From contig CP141139.1 of assembly GCA_035236585.1 (NCBI GenBank), positions 16,322,990 to 16,386,989 of the forward strand: a stretch of DNA of 64,000 nucleotides, written 5' to 3'. Below the pieces are notes generated by a model, which saw nothing but the letters and a program-made list of their open reading frames with translations, searched no databases and was not told where the DNA came from. The translations under genes and the position numbers were made by a program. This stretch comes from Warburgia ugandensis. Lineage: Eukaryota > Streptophyta > Magnoliopsida > Canellales > Canellaceae. This document shows positions 24,120 to 37,631 of this stretch, one piece after another (position 1 is the stretch's first letter; every line of letters begins with the position of its first letter).

Positions 24120-26190
24120 CACCTTGGCAGACAGGTACATGGTTATCTTCTTTTGGGACATCCTAGATATTATTAACTACTAAACACTGTAGCCAAAACG
24201 TAAATTGATCTCCAAAGTATAAATGGAAAAGCAGGCGCCTTAAGTAGATTAGGTAATCCGTGGGTCACATGGAACAATGTGAGGTTTGTGAAGAATCCAT
24301 CCGGGTCCCAAATTTTCACTGAATTTGTGGTGAAATTATATCGTGCTTGGGACTTGTAAACATGCATTACGTGGGGCCGGTGTTTATTGATCCAAACCAT
24401 TCTTTTGCTAGATCCCATCTTAGATGCTGGCTCTAAGCTGTTCGATCTCTTTATCAATATTACTTGCCAGTGATAGAATAATAGTGACTAGAATCGAGTT
24501 TTAACAAGTAAAGAAACTGTAATTTCTTGCCTGCTTATTAACCTTGTTATTAGGGAATCAGAAGCATCCAATTTATGGCCCCGTCGATCTCTCGGGGCCT
24601 TTGGTTTTAGTAGGATAGACTCTCCCGCTGCTGTAGAGCCTAACTCTGTTTCAGTGGTGGTGTGGTTTCTGGGTCTCTCATCATACGGTCGTGATTCTTC
24701 TATGGATATTGATCCACTGGTGGGAAATGCGGAAGAGAATGCGATCCGGCAACAATCAGAGGAGTTATCGACGTTTGAGTATATAAAATGTTCATATCCA
24801 GTACCTGGATGGTGGAAGAGATGAAGGGAGCAAAGCTTGTGGAGGAGATGATACAGTCGATTGCCTCATGAAAGAAAAATCTGTTGAATTTCCAGTTCGA
24901 TTTGAGTGGAAATGAGGTATAAAGCAACCTACAGTATGTTAAAATAAATAAGAGTAATAATATAATTTTATCATTAGTGCCAACCATGGACGAAGAGCTG
25001 CTTGCTTTCCACCTTTAAACAGTAATAAAATTTGTTTCAAGAGCAGGAAAAAAAGATGTTTTCCGAGCAATCATGCTGAGGATATTGAGGTCCAAGCCTG
25101 CTACTGGGCCTGCTGGAATAGCTCATATGCCTATGAGACTCTGCGGAAATAATACGGCACCATGGGCTTGGGCGCAGTTTATGTCCATACCAAACCTGAA
25201 ATTCCCATAGCTACATAACCAAACATATCTTTTTAAAAGCACCCACATGATGGATGGTCATATAGACAGACTCACAAGTGGATCTACTTATTCAATGATC
25301 AAATCATTGAATTACTGGACCCATATACCAAAATATACTCTAATTGGAAGATTGTAAGCATTGATTTGGGGAAGCCGTTTTGATGGGTGAGTTTATTGCT
25401 ATTTGTATTTTCCTATGTTTCTGTTCAGAAGTACAAGAGCAACCTTATTCCTGTCAGATGGATTGAACTTCGATACGATTCTCTATAGACCTCATCTGTT
25501 AAGTTAGATCAGCATTTTGGATCAATGAAGATAGACAACTTGTAATTCTACACATATAATATATGACAGCAATTGATCTCAACAGTGCATGTTAGTACGG
25601 GTCAAAATCAACCTACAAAGGGGTTTCTCATTGGTTAGTGACTTTTGATGAACTGTTTAGAACTGGCTAGTACAGTGTGCTGGAGTCTGAGATGAAAAAA
25701 AGAGTGCCACTATCAAATCAAGGGAGTGCAGAAAAGGCTCAATAGGGTTTAACACCCGACTGCCTTAAAGAACCAAAAGGCAGGATCGGAGGTCTCTTAA
25801 TTCGGACAGCGAGAAGAAGCTCTTTTTACCACATTTATTAAAAATAAAAAAAAGAAGAAGGAAAAGAAAGAAGAAAGATGCCAGACGAGCAATTTTCCAT
25901 TTGTTGGACTCGGATACGTTAATTATTTCATAATCTCAGGCCCCACAGGCACATGGTCACTGGGGCTGTTTGGTGGGATAACATATTCACCCGCTGCAAG
26001 AAAAAGTAAGTTTGGAGCCTTTTGCCATTAAAATGTCCATTTTCTAAATTGTCATTTGATGCCGACAGCTGTAATTGTCATTGCAAAATTTATTTTGACA
26101 AGTCAATATACACTAGGTAGATGGTAACTTCAGTGGGCCAATAGAGACTCTTAGACGGTGGTTGGTCATATAATCTAACAACCCGGTATT
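24120..26190. other. Non-coding stretch
   Basis: No gene is recognised. A GC-richer patch at 24560-24900 reads on the plus strand with partly protein-like composition (GNAEENAIRQQSEELSTFEY) but no family signature. A homopurine patch of about 30 bases lies at 25845-25880. Confidence 0.4.
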
Positions 26191-26194
26191 AAAA

Positions 26195-26640
26195 ACAAGA
26201 GAAAAGTATAAATTATTCTTCAAATTATTCCCTTATGACACTTTAATTTTTAAGGTTTTAGAAATACAGTAGTCCTTGAATTGGGTTGTACTCCAGTGCT
26301 TTTGTCAACTTTTGGCTAACTAATAGTTGAGCCACAAAGATAATAGTTTATTATTCTCTCAAAAAAGACAAAAGTACACTTTATTTCCTTCAATTATTGA
26401 CTTATGACACTTTAATCCTATAAACTATTCACTTATGAAAAGCAATTTACTTCTGGGGGTAAACTGCTGCTTGTGTGGCTCAATTGTCTATTCTGCTGAC
26501 GAAAAGTTAACAAAAGAACTAAAGTGCAGCTGAAACCATTAGTTTTGGAGACTAAACTATTTCTCAGGAACTTTAATGACTAAAGTGTCATAAGTGAATA
26601 GTTTTAAAAACTAATGTATACATGTCTCTAGAAATAACAT
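26195..26640. mobile_element. Compound foldback MITE remnants
   Basis: The word TTATGACACTTTA occurs in direct orientation at about 26232 and 26402 and as its reverse complement at about 26580. Each sits in a longer similar context (AAAAGTA before, ACTATTCACTTATGA after). The right copy pairs with either left copy as an inverted repeat of about 50 bases. This looks like two related small foldback elements, one overlapping the other, or one with a duplicated left arm. No coding capacity. Confidence 0.55.
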
Positions 26641-26879
26641 GCATAGAAAATCTTAAGTATCAAGCAATCCTAACCTTGGGATTGTCCACATATAGTTATT
26701 TTTGAAAATTTTGCATCATATATGTTATACTTAAGGCAGGCTAAATGATATAGAGAATTTCTTAAAAAAATTAATTTAGAGAAATGATCTCCATGGGAAC
26801 ACTCCTAGGGCACTGCCCACCATATCCCTTGATTTATTTGGCCCATATGTGAGGAAATACTACCACAAATATGGGCAAA

Positions 26880-28300
26880 TGTAACATGAAATAAAATGAG
26901 AGACCAAGAGAAGAATACCTCTCCTGCCTAAAGAAAATATTTTGAATCTACCAGATGAATAGCCTTGAACCACAATAGTATAGTTAAACGATAAGATTCA
27001 AGATACTCATGTTCAATACAAGGTCCCCTTTTATAAACCCAAATAATAAAAACTGCTAAACCTTGGATGGCCAAACATGGTCCTCCAATGAACCTTGTTA
27101 CTTGTTGTAACTCCGTTTCTGCTAGAGCATTGTTTGATAATAAACGATAGAACTCTTCTCATATTCTCACAACCATATGGCATCATTGCCCACAATTTCA
27201 GTTTTATTGGAATTACACCTGATCATAATCCGATGAAAAAAATGTTCCTCGCACCAACTGTTTCATCTATCAAGTACAAATTGATGCTTTCCAGGTCACG
27301 TAAGAAAGATTTATAACTTCTCCCACGTGTTGAAGCCTCACCTTCAAGCTTATGAATTACAAACTTTTCTTGTATTCTAATATACCGCACATTCAAATAA
27401 TCTCTCAACTTTAAAAAGCTAATGGAAAAAATCTTCAATATTTAGGTATCCATGGAAATAAGCTAGATTGATGTTCATCTTGTGGTCTTGTACATCATAA
27501 CCTTGATAGTTTTGATTGCGTATTGCTCATCATTCCCTCTATGAATAATTACATCGAGTTCTTAAATGCTAAACTCTCCCACGTAAGGTTGAGGTGAACA
27601 TGGTTATCTTAATGGTTAACATGAAAATGTAGATCACGAGTCTCTTCATTGATCAGAAGCGTGTTATTGTCACGAACCTTAAATGCTTATTTGAAAATTG
27701 CATAAATGCTTCTTCTAACTCGTTCATAAATCATTGATTTATATGTTGAAATGCCTCAGATGTCACCCGGTCATGGCTCAATCTCTGTGAACTGTCGCCA
27801 ATGTTGTTCCTTTCTTATAGATTATCGCCCATAAAACTAGAAAAAGGCAAGGCTCTAAATAGTAAATAATATTGTGAAAATATGAAATACAAAAAGAGAT
27901 GAAGAGAAAAAAACTATCATCTATCTTAGAAAATAAACCTTGAATTCACAATGGTACACTTACAATGATATCATTTGAATTGGTAAGAAATATGATATTC
28001 ACATTCAATACAAAGTCTCTTTTTATAAACCCAAATGACAAAAGTTGGTTGCAGATAATAAGGCATGTCTTTCCTTGTTAAGATTGTTGGAAGGTTCTAG
28101 ATAGCACTTTTCCATTTTTAGGGAGATTCTAAGTAGATTGAATTCCAATAATAGGTTCTAGGTAATTTGTTTCGTAATTCTTTATATATATAGAAGAAGT
28201 TGCTAAACCCTAGATTTTTTTAATTCAATTCCTAAATCTACTCAACTACTAAACTTAAAATAAGAAACTAAAACTTAATAGAAAACTAAGTAGTAAAGAA
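26880..28300 (-). mobile_element. Ty3-gypsy fossil, heavily deleted
   Basis: Two similar segments in direct orientation, about 26900-27060 and 27890-28050, share the word TTCAATACAAGGTCC or a close variant followed by TTTTATAAACCCAAAT. They look like parts of the two LTRs. Between them the minus strand carries a piece with gag-like words (NINLAYFHGYLNIEDF, then FVIHKLEGEAST), resembling the capsid region of plant gypsy elements. Almost all of the coding interior is missing and what remains carries many breaks. The LTR pieces are clearly diverged, so it is old. Ends are approximate. Confidence 0.5.
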
Positions 28301-28414
28301 CCAAATTGTGACCAAGCCATCCTATGTGATGTGGTAGTTAACATGGCCAAATCAAAGGAGAGTTTCTTTCAAAAGTATCTTCTTTGTAGCTATTGAGTTT
28401 GTTTCTCTCATACC

Positions 28415-28924
28415 CAGGGATAACAAAGGGTTGGGCCAATTAAGGCATTTGAACTAAGTGACTATAGGATTAGGGCCAAAAAATTTGCTGTTAGGGTTGG
28501 GCTAGAGTGGTAAAAAACTATAAACCTAATTCATTTTAGGGTCAGTTAGTAAAAAGTTAGGGCTAGGCTCAAACATTTTCTATATATTTATATATTAACT
28601 AAAATGTCTTTGCATATATATATAACTCTAAGTACAAAGGCATTTTAGTAATTAAATTACTAATTAAATGTTTTCTTATAAAAGTTACTAAATACAATGT
28701 TATCAATCAAATTTTCAAGTGTTAGAATCAATTAGGAGGCCCAACCTAAATTGACCCTACAAATTAGGCTTAAGACCAGCAATTTTTTTACCTTATAGTG
28801 TTAGGTTTGAAAATATATAACTAATAATTATTTAGCGTCAAGGCTTAGGGCCAAGATAAGAGCATTGAGATTAGGGTTAGGGTCCACCTAAAATCCTGCT
28901 TGACTCGAACAGTTGCCATCCCTA
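28415..28924. mobile_element. hAT-like non-autonomous element
   Basis: The left end reads CAGGGATAACAAA and the right end is TTGCCATCCCTA. These are inverted repeats of the type CAGGGATGGCAA common to plant hAT elements. The flanking octamers CTCATACC and CTCACGAC agree at most positions, as expected of an aged 8 bp target duplication. Subterminal words such as TTAGGGCC and GGTTGGGCC repeat in both orientations. About 510 bp, no coding capacity. Confidence 0.6.
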
Positions 28925-29239
28925 CTCACGACCATGGTTCAAATAGATTTGATAGATGGATCATAGGAAAAGTTTAAGACTCTGAAAAAATACCACTTGC
29001 GCCACATGATAAATATAAGACCCTTAATTCACTGGGCAGGCACTAGATAGATTATCCCATTCATTCACTTTACCTTGGTATAGATATAAGTTCCTATTTC
29101 AACCACTCTAACTCGCTGGTTCTTATTGTCTTTATTGGTAAAGATAAATCATTGTTTTTCTATTTCCTAACAGTCCATCTAGATATAAAAAAATCAGATA
29201 ACATTAAATTTCTTCATTAAGGCTGAATTTTGGTGAATA

Positions 29240-29346
<107 letters not shown>

Positions 29347-29489
29347 CAAATGACTTTAAGTTCACACTTGGATTTTATCATTCGGATAGATCAGACTTGG
29401 GTTAAGATAAATCCAGAAGAGCTAAAAGTGTCTACGACCATAAAAATGAAAAAGAAAGAAACATACAACCTACCCAAATAAAAAAGCCC

Positions 29490-30303
29490 TATTAGTTAAC
29501 GTAAACACATGGGTCCAGAGTGTTAAGGCTTAATGTACACAAGTTCATGGTGTCACAAAACCACACTGACCAAACTAAGTGAAAAAATTCAAAGAACCTG
29601 GACATTGATGAACCCGGGTGTGAGATTGTAGAGAGGGGCCATTCCATGTAGCCAAACAATCCGCTAATGAGTGTTCCTAATGGCTTGCTTAGAACTGATG
29701 TACCCGTGCTCACATGCGAGTATGCTTAAGACAAGACTGTACTTTTTAACATTGTTATTTGATTTATGGCCTAAAAGATTAAGAGCATACCTAAAGAACA
29801 AGGGAAGGCCAAGTTGATGGACCTGTCTGACGTCTAACAACTCCCCTGCCCATGCCTTCCCAGGGTTACCTTGGGAAGCCCCATCAAAGTTCAGATTCAC
29901 ATAAGCAGGATCACTGGTTTTTTTAAGTAATCCAAATATCAGAAGTGAATATGATCCTAAGCCTAGATTGATTCCGCTTAGTAAGCAAAAGGATAGAATT
30001 AGAAGTACAAAAATCAGATGCAGAATCAAGGTTAGCGACCTCACTCACAATAGAAAACAACTTTTTCAGATCTGATAGACATTAAAATTGATTCAGTTCT
30101 ATTATACACCTATTTGAATGGAAAAATAACACCCCTACCAAAGATTCTACAGCCAACACTGGTAAAATAAACCAAGGCAGTTTAATGGCATTTCGAAAAT
30201 TTAGCCCACCGGCATAGCAGCTAGAGCAGTTGCCATTGTGGGGTCCAAATCTCATCTGATGCCTCAAATAACTGCTACACCACACAAAACTTTCCCCATT
30301 CAA
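29490..30303 (-). mobile_element. LINE remnant with RNase H domain fragment
   Basis: On the minus strand an open frame of 126 codons (30044-29664) contains VNLNFDGASQGNPG (around 29895-29859), the first strand and catalytic Asp of the RNase H domain carried by plant LINEs. About 40 residues later comes LGHKSNNNVKKYSLVL, aligning with the LG..TNN.AEY..L motif of the same domain. The Glu expected in the second motif is not at its usual place, so the domain is probably inactive. Flanking minus-strand open frames (30303-30082 and 29713-29492) may be further eroded pieces. There is no reverse transcriptase or poly(A) tail. A host RNase H-like gene fragment is a less likely alternative. Confidence 0.6.
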
Positions 30304-30309
30304 GTTGCA

Positions 30310-31830
30310 TCAAGTCTTATATCCAGAATTGTTTCTATTCTGAAATGCTGCCTCACTGAACATCTTTTCAAATGCTGCATCAAGTCAAGATAAAAAACTA
30401 TATTTATTCACTTAATGATTATGAGGTATACCGGAGGGATATCAGCATTGTCTGGTCCTATCCCTTGCTGCTAAAAAGAATCGCTGACTTGATTTTGGCC
30501 CTTACACTTGGTTCTAAGCATTGGTTTAACCTTGACCATAGTGTCCTAGGGAATAAACATTGGCATGATCTTGGCACTTCATCTTGTGACATGCATTGTC
30601 CTAATCTTGGCATTTGCTTGTAAGCTTAGACTACTTAAGTCCTTATTTACTTTGGGGATGATCATGGATTCTTTTGGTCCTAACCATAGTGCCCTCATCT
30701 CAAGGTCAACTAGCAGGCTTAGGTCACTTAGGTCTTTGCTAGCCATTGGCTTAACACTGGGCTACGGTCGTGTCCACATAATATCCACATGATCAGGCTT
30801 GGGATATAGCCTTACGATTGAGTAGATACTCACAAATCACCTGATTTATGTACATGATAGATCAGAAAGCGTATGGTCTTGCAATTTTGGGAATCTTAGG
30901 ACTTAAGTCAACAGTAACGTATCTTATTATACCTTGCCTATGGTCCCTTTTATCTAGCGTATGGCTCACTATACCTTGGTTAAGGCCTATGACTTGTTAT
31001 TAAGAAAATGTAATAGATAATTAAAGGTTTTATTATCTTTTATTGACATGTAATAAACATAGACAACCTTATGTGTTAGAGATATGTACTCATTTTTATT
31101 TGATTAATAAAAACTTACATTATTTTCTTCTATGCTTTTGCTTCTTACAAATGTATGAAAAAGATTATTTAGCTCGTATAACACCAAATCATTTCTAGCA
31201 ATCCAGAAGTAAATGGTGGGCAAGAATTAATAGACTTTTGGCTCTAGCCAAGGAAGGGCCTACCTTAAATGACTAATCCATAAAGCCCAATATAGAGTCA
31301 TGATTGACCATAAAATAATCAAATTCAATAGCTATGATATTCCACAATTGTTAAACCATGTCACAATGGAGAATGATATACCCAATAGTTCCACCAGCAT
31401 GCATTTAAAGGCCCAACCTTAAAGGCCGAAGAAAAATATCATATCAGGTTGATCTTCTGGCGTGGATTCCCTTTTGCATATGTCTACTTTTTTCTTACTA
31501 ATTTTTTATATTTCTTAATTAAAGTCCCGACTTTTTCCCGAATTATTCAAAATTTCCAATTTTTTGCCTCTCGACCTTTTCCCGTATCCGAACTGTGTAA
31601 CTATGGTTTAGAATTGCGCGTATGAACAAATGTGTGAAGTTCTGGTGGTGAGCCACTAAAGTAGTCAGACCACGTTGCGGTCCCAATTGTTGCTTTCAAC
31701 GTACTACACACAAGGACCGCATGTTATTCTAGCTCTGGGAAAAGGGCAGGGGAAGGTTCCTAAGTCCGCTTCTTTCTAAGTTGGAACTCGTTTATTGAGG
31801 AATAGTAAAGTGTTCACTTAGCACCGAGAC
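30310..31830. other. Non-coding stretch
   Basis: No gene is recognised. Between 30519 and 30630 the word CATTGG or CATTGT with CTTGGC recurs three times at 36-39 bp steps, a small decayed tandem repeat. Several open frames there are by-products of it. Confidence 0.45.
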
Positions 31831-31832
31831 TT

Positions 31833-32003
31833 AGCCCTGGTGTACGAAGCTTCCCTGTGTGAGGGTTCAGGGAAGGGGTGGACTATAAGGGTCAATATTA
31901 TGCGATTTTATTTTATATTTTGCAAGAGATTGATTTCACGCTTTGAACCTGTGACCTTAAGATTACACGAATATAACTCTACTTTTATTACAAGGCTCTC
32001 CTT
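31833..32003 (-). mobile_element. Au-type SINE, older diverged copy
   Basis: Same order of landmarks as the copy at 23.5 kb, on the same strand: AGCCCTGGTG, then GGGAAGGGGTGGAC, TAAGGGTC, GCAAGAGATTGATTTCACGC, TGTGACCTTAAG and AAGGCTCTCCTT. Many more differences from the family pattern are visible, so it inserted much earlier. Confidence 0.75.
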
Positions 32004-35000
32004 CAATTAGCACCGACTACTAGCCTTAAAATCCAGTGTGCATAAGATGTACTTTTGATCATACGAAACAGACCTTTAATTTGTCTTGTATTTTTCGTCT
32101 ACGAGGGACCTAAATTCAGAGAGGTCAGATGAACGGCTCCCATCAACCAACGTGAGACTTTTCATCCACACGGCAACTTACCCCATGTTCGCACCCTGCG
32201 GAAGCCATTCATCTTCTTGCAACATCGCCTGCTCACCCATAGCAATGGAAAGGTCATTGCATTTGTTGAAACAATTCTTGTCAAGAAATGCTTTGCTCCG
32301 TCGGACTGTATACAGCTCGGACCAATACCCTTTTCAGCTTGCTGTGCTTGGGCCACCCAATACTCGGTGGCTTTTCGTGCTGCCGATCCAATTATGCAAA
32401 CAAAGCCAAAGCCATACGATGGCGAGCCGACCCAAATTGTAAAGTTTACAGTGGGTGGCTAAAGCAATAGTAAAGCTCAAATTTGTGGTCAATCCAATCG
32501 CAAATCATTCATCTCACAGACAGACCATGCAGCAAAAGTCTTATTTCTGAATGAATAGGAAAGCAAGTTCAAAGGATCTGACAATTGAAGGGCGACGCTT
32601 CTCTGATTTGTAAGAATTTGAGGGCATAGCCTGCCATGGCAGGTGCCAGAAGATGAGTGATTGCGATCGTGCATTTTTCCGTGGGACCATCATATAAAAA
32701 TGAGGGAAGCTATAACCTCTGGTAAGCATATTTTACATTGGAATGAGGCTCCATACCTTTTAATGATCTGATCCGGGCACTTTATCGGATAAAGTCCAAC
32801 CCTAAGACAAGTTACCAGTTAAATTGTTTGCATTATATTGTTACAGGAGGCCCTGGCCTAATCCAGATGTTGCTAAGGAAGATTCGGAAACAGCCTGGAA
32901 GGAACAAGATTATATTCTAACCAGATCTCTTATTTAGACAACCAGCACATGTTATTCTATTCTATTATTCTAAAGTCCACCATTGTATGTTGACAAGACG
33001 ATGTTGATTTGGTGGGCCAACATTGTACGGTTTTGGCTTGCCCATATGGTCCCATCAGAGGCCCATAAGCTGTCAGTAGAACGGAATTCCTTGGGGCATT
33101 AATTTCCCCATTAAATGGTTTGAGTGCTGACACTCAATGTCCATCGTCGAATTTGTTACATCAATTCATTTTGATAAGTCCATTCTTCACAAACATAGTG
33201 TAACAGTCCCCATAGACCCCTCAGCCTGTCAGCTTGCTCTACCTTGTAAAAGTTGCTGAAAAGCTTATTTTATACCTAGGATTTGGAATGCTAGGATGAT
33301 CCAATGGGGAAGATGTAAAGGGAAGGGACCCAGAAAGGTCTAGATCACCAAAAAGATAGGACCCACGTGTATTCATAACTGAGAGTACTGTTAACCTTTA
33401 ATTCATAGGCCTACAACCTAATCGTAAATCAATATAAAATATTACGTTAAAAATGGGGTAAAAAGTGCAATACGAAGAAACTACCTATATGCAAGTACTA
33501 AAAAATCCGTATCAGTGTAACTTTTACTAGGGTCTAGTGTATGAAATAGGGAAGAGAGAATCCTGCATTTCTATGCAGTGGCATAAGAAGAGGCTTTCAA
33601 TGTGTCATGTCACAGGTTCAAGTCGCTCATTGATTTAGGGTTATCTACAAACCTGCTGGCCCAACTAAAAAAAAGAGGGGACAGAGATGTCTCATTGCCA
33701 AAGATGTTGGGCTTCATTTGGCGACCATGAACACATGCTCCCAATGTACACCAAAGATGCCTCATCCATAAAGATATTGGGTCCATGCCAACGTACTCCC
33801 AATATACACCATAATTACAGAAGTCTCCAATAATCGAAATTTCTTTTAAATCTTTGTGACTTTTCTATGTTACCATTTGATGCTCAATGATGCACAAGGT
33901 TTTATCTTGTTTCCAGCTACAATTCAAATTTACAAAAAAATTAACATGCATTTATCATTTTCTCAAATATTATTGTAGACTTCCAATAAGTGTACACACT
34001 CAATAGGAGAGGAAGGAGTACTCGTCACATTTTTTATGCATTGTGAAACTATTTATGTTAGATCTAATCCACTCATCATATTAGAAATGGCTTGGATAGG
34101 CTAGACATGAAAATTCATGCCCATCGAATGTTTCTAGCCTATGTTTCTATAGTTCAAAATTATGACCATCCATTTTTGTTAGATTTTCAAATATCTAGAA
34201 GAAGTGACTAAGAGTGTCCAAATGATTGATTTCCCTTTCATTACCTATTTTTTGCATTCTAAACATCATGAACATCTTATATTTGCAAAAAACAGTGTAC
34301 CATGTATGGACAATGGAGGGTGCACTTTTTCTCTCCTTTGAGCATGTACTCTTATCGAGATTCTTATTTGTAAACTTAAATATCAACCTTAACCTAATAC
34401 GTCACATCATATTGTAATTTTGCAAATGTTTCTAAATTTTTTGAGCAATTGCTTTGTCGATTGATTCCCAAGTTTTCTTTTGTAAAAGGAAAAAAAAAAA
34501 AAAAACACTCTCCCACTCTCCTAAATCTAATCCCTGGCCAAAGAGAAAACTGGCAACTCAAACCTGCAACCAAGTGTATTCTCAAATTGAACTTTGTAAT
34601 TATGATATAATACACCATATGCGAACTCAACCACAATCACAAACTTATCCAAGTCACTATATTATAAGGTTCACAACCACCATATGGTCAATCACTAACC
34701 TATGAGCTCCTCAAACTAGTCAACTAAGCATAGGATAGGCCCTTTAATGCCTTTACAATAGGTGTTAGCTCAATGATGGAGAATTCTTATGCCAAACTAC
34801 TTTTTTTGAAATAAAAACTAAAAATTTATTGAAATATAAGCTAAAACAAGACTTTGGCATCCACTTATAATTGATATAATGATCTACTATGAACCCTAAG
34901 ACATCTTGCATCATAAGTTTTGAACTGACTTAGATGATTATCCAAACCAGAAGCAATTATCATTCATAAATGCATTGTTTGCATATATGCCACCATATTG

Positions 35001-35080
35001 GCTTCCATATGCACATGATATAGGGTAGTTTTACTAAAAGAATGTGAAACTACACTCCTTTACAATCGCTTTGGTGATTG
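32004..35080. other. Non-coding stretch with dispersed repeats
   Basis: No gene is supported. A GC-richer patch at 32086-32460 is open in several frames on both strands (longest 118 codons) without family signature. At about 33566-33676 a possible SINE has an A-box-like TGGCATAAGAAG, a B-box-like GGTTCAAGTCG some 35 bases on, and an A-rich end. At 34070-34270 lies one copy of a dispersed repeat whose partner is at 60560-60745. A 17-base A run lies at about 34489. Confidence 0.4.
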
Positions 35081-35084
35081 ATGT

Positions 35085-37631
35085 TGCAATTTGGGAGCGA
35101 GAGTGAAAATTGAATTAACAAAATTGGAGTGAAGTACCACTAGAGAGTATATCAAAAAAACTTTCTTTAAAAATATTATTTACCCCACTCTCTCATATGT
35201 GAGGTTGCTTATGGGATCTCTGGCAAACCACTTTACAGATGCTACAAGCCTTCATGTGGGTTGTCATAAGAAACTTCCAAAAACACTAACTGAACATTAA
35301 AATAGATAGGCAGTGATATGATGCGAAGAAAATGAAGTGTTTATGAGAATAAAGCTCAACTAGAGAAGATGATAGTAAAAACTTTAGTTTTTGTATTGTA
35401 AACATTTAGATTCTAGACACATTTTGCTTTAAGAACCTTAGAAAGCCATCAAGAGTTGACTCTTACCAAGGGGTTGACTTTCTTAAAATTCTCTCTTTGA
35501 ACGTCAAATGCCATTCTATTTAAAGAAAGAAAATCATTGAGGTAGTTGACTCCCTTAAATAAGGAGCTGATTACCAGTCATAACACACTTTATGGGAGGA
35601 ATCAACTCCTCCAAGGGAGCCAATGCCTCTTTTACAAAGTCTTAAAAAATTTCTTTTCAAAACCATCTTATTTATGAAAATAATTTAACTAATTATTTTA
35701 TCAAATAATTTAATTAAAAATCCAATAATCCCCACTTAATTAAATATATTTAGTAACATTTTTCACTAAATATAATTAATTAATTTGGTAAGATCACTAT
35801 AGTATTATCATGCATAAATGAAGGTATATTTCAATTTCAAATCTCCACTTAGTGTTAGCATCTCAAAGTTTTATCAAATTTTGGGGTAGACTAAAACCTT
35901 CAAATCATGTAACCCATTTGCTAAAACCGTAGGCACCACGCACATAATAATACAGCCAAATAAGAAGTTTAGAATTTTTCTTAGCATTATAAATAGCCAT
36001 GTGTGAATCCTTGCTTCATGAGCAATCCCAAGAGAACTCTCATTTTCATGAAAGGCCGCCCACCTTGATGCTCATATAGGTAAAGTTTTTACAGTGCACC
36101 TGTTACTTTTATGTGCACTTGTCTAATACAATGGTGCTTCATTAAGATACAAAACCTTCACCTTATTATAGTAACCATCAACATTATTTCTTTTGTAGTG
36201 TAGATGCAACCATTTATCAATGACTCATTTTTACCACATTGAACTTGATTAAGTGTTTGAAATTTTCAAACAATAAGTTGGGTTTCCATCACGAGTGGTT
36301 GAAATAATTCAAGGGAATGTAAGTCGTGTCATTTCTCTTGTGAGAGACATTTAGCAAAAGGATTTGCTAAATTCTTGTAAGATTTGACATATGATATTAC
36401 AATAGTCCCTTGTATTAGACATCTAACATAATAAAATCTTAAACTAATTAATGTGTCTAGACTTGCCATTATACTTGCTTTGATCAGCTTTTCCTAATGT
36501 AGCTTGCCTATCACAATGTACTAATATATGTACGTGGCATTAGTTTACACCATATCAAAATATCCACTAAAAGATTTCTTAACCACTCAGCCTCTTTACC
36601 GGTTGTTGATAAAGTAGTGAACTCCAACTCCATTTGAATCCTAGGAGGCAGCTGTTCTTCGTAGGGTAAACATCCAACAAGTAGTTGATTTATTGTCACC
36701 TAGATTTGATATCTAATTAGTATTAGTAAAGCCTTCTAAGAACAATATTTCTTGGTTAATTTAAGATAACCAAGAACTCTCCTAATAGTCTTTTAGTATT
36801 CCATACTTGAATTGCTAGTAAACCTACCAAGTTTACATGCATTGAAGGCTATGTCAGGTCTCTATACTTGAATTGCTAGTAAACCTACCAAGTTTACATA
36901 CAACGAAGGCTATGTCAGGTCTAGTGTAATGCATTGCATACATCAAAATTCCAATAGCATTGGCATATTTTAGTTGTGCGACTGCTTTACTTCCAATTTC
37001 TCTATTTTAATGCATCGATTGTAGGGGGTGTAAAATTTTCATATTAAGATACTGAAATTTATTCAACACCTTTTCTACATAATGAGTTTGATCCAATAAG
37101 TAACCCCCAATATTTTTTTATGTACTTTGATACCCAATATGGTATCTACCTCCCTAAGATCCTTCATTTTGAAACTAGAAGATGGAAAAGAGTAATTTTT
37201 TAGTATATTGTATGCCATCAATGCTCAAATTAGTAATTAGCATATCATTCATATATAAATATACAATAATAACATAATCATGGTGAATCTTAGAATAAAT
37301 ACATTTATCTATATCATTTTGCTTTAACCATGTGTTAACATTAAGAGAATCAAATTTCTCATGCCATTTCCCAAGTACTTTATTTAAGTCATATGAAAAT
37401 TTAACTAATTTACATACCTTGTTTTCTTATCTAGCAAGGACAAAACCTTGAGGTTATTTTGTATAAACTTCTTCATCAAGATCACCATTTAGAAATGCAG
37501 CTTGTACATCATTTGACAATTATGAATTTAAAAAATTGATGCCAATGTGTGCAAACAATATTTTAATTGATCTAAGTCTAGCTATAGGTACATATGTACC
37601 AAAATAATGTATACCTTCTTTATGTCAAAAC
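35085..37631 (-). mobile_element. Ty1-copia fossil, 3' part (RT, RNase H, LTR)
   Basis: Read on the minus strand from 37631 leftwards, copia pol words appear in order. First come the start of RT (YFGTYVPIARLRSIK near 37600) and AAFLNGDLDEEVY near 37480. Next is the RNase H region with GKEAEWLRNLLVDI near 36590, then a tail resembling ENLADPLTK near 36370. Left of about 35740 the AT-rich, non-coding sequence preceded by AAGTGGGGATTATTGG looks like a polypurine tract followed by the 3' LTR. Its outer end, near 35085, is estimated. The element is broken, with many breaks, and is interrupted at 37631 by a gypsy LTR. Its remaining pol piece resumes at 40201. Confidence 0.75.
37627..37631. repeat. 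Target-site duplication AAAAC, left copy
   Basis: Five bases immediately left of the gypsy LTR. They recur at 40196-40200 immediately after it, and again at 47458-47462 after the second LTR, always at the same point of the copia pol sequence. Confidence 0.9.

Noticed and set aside
32086-32462. 118-codon open frame in a GC-richer patch
   Set aside because: Other frames are equally open, no start context, domain or neighbour supports it, and it is not clearly coding.
33566-33676. tRNA gene
   Set aside because: Only loose A-box and B-box matches and no cloverleaf. At most a SINE relic.
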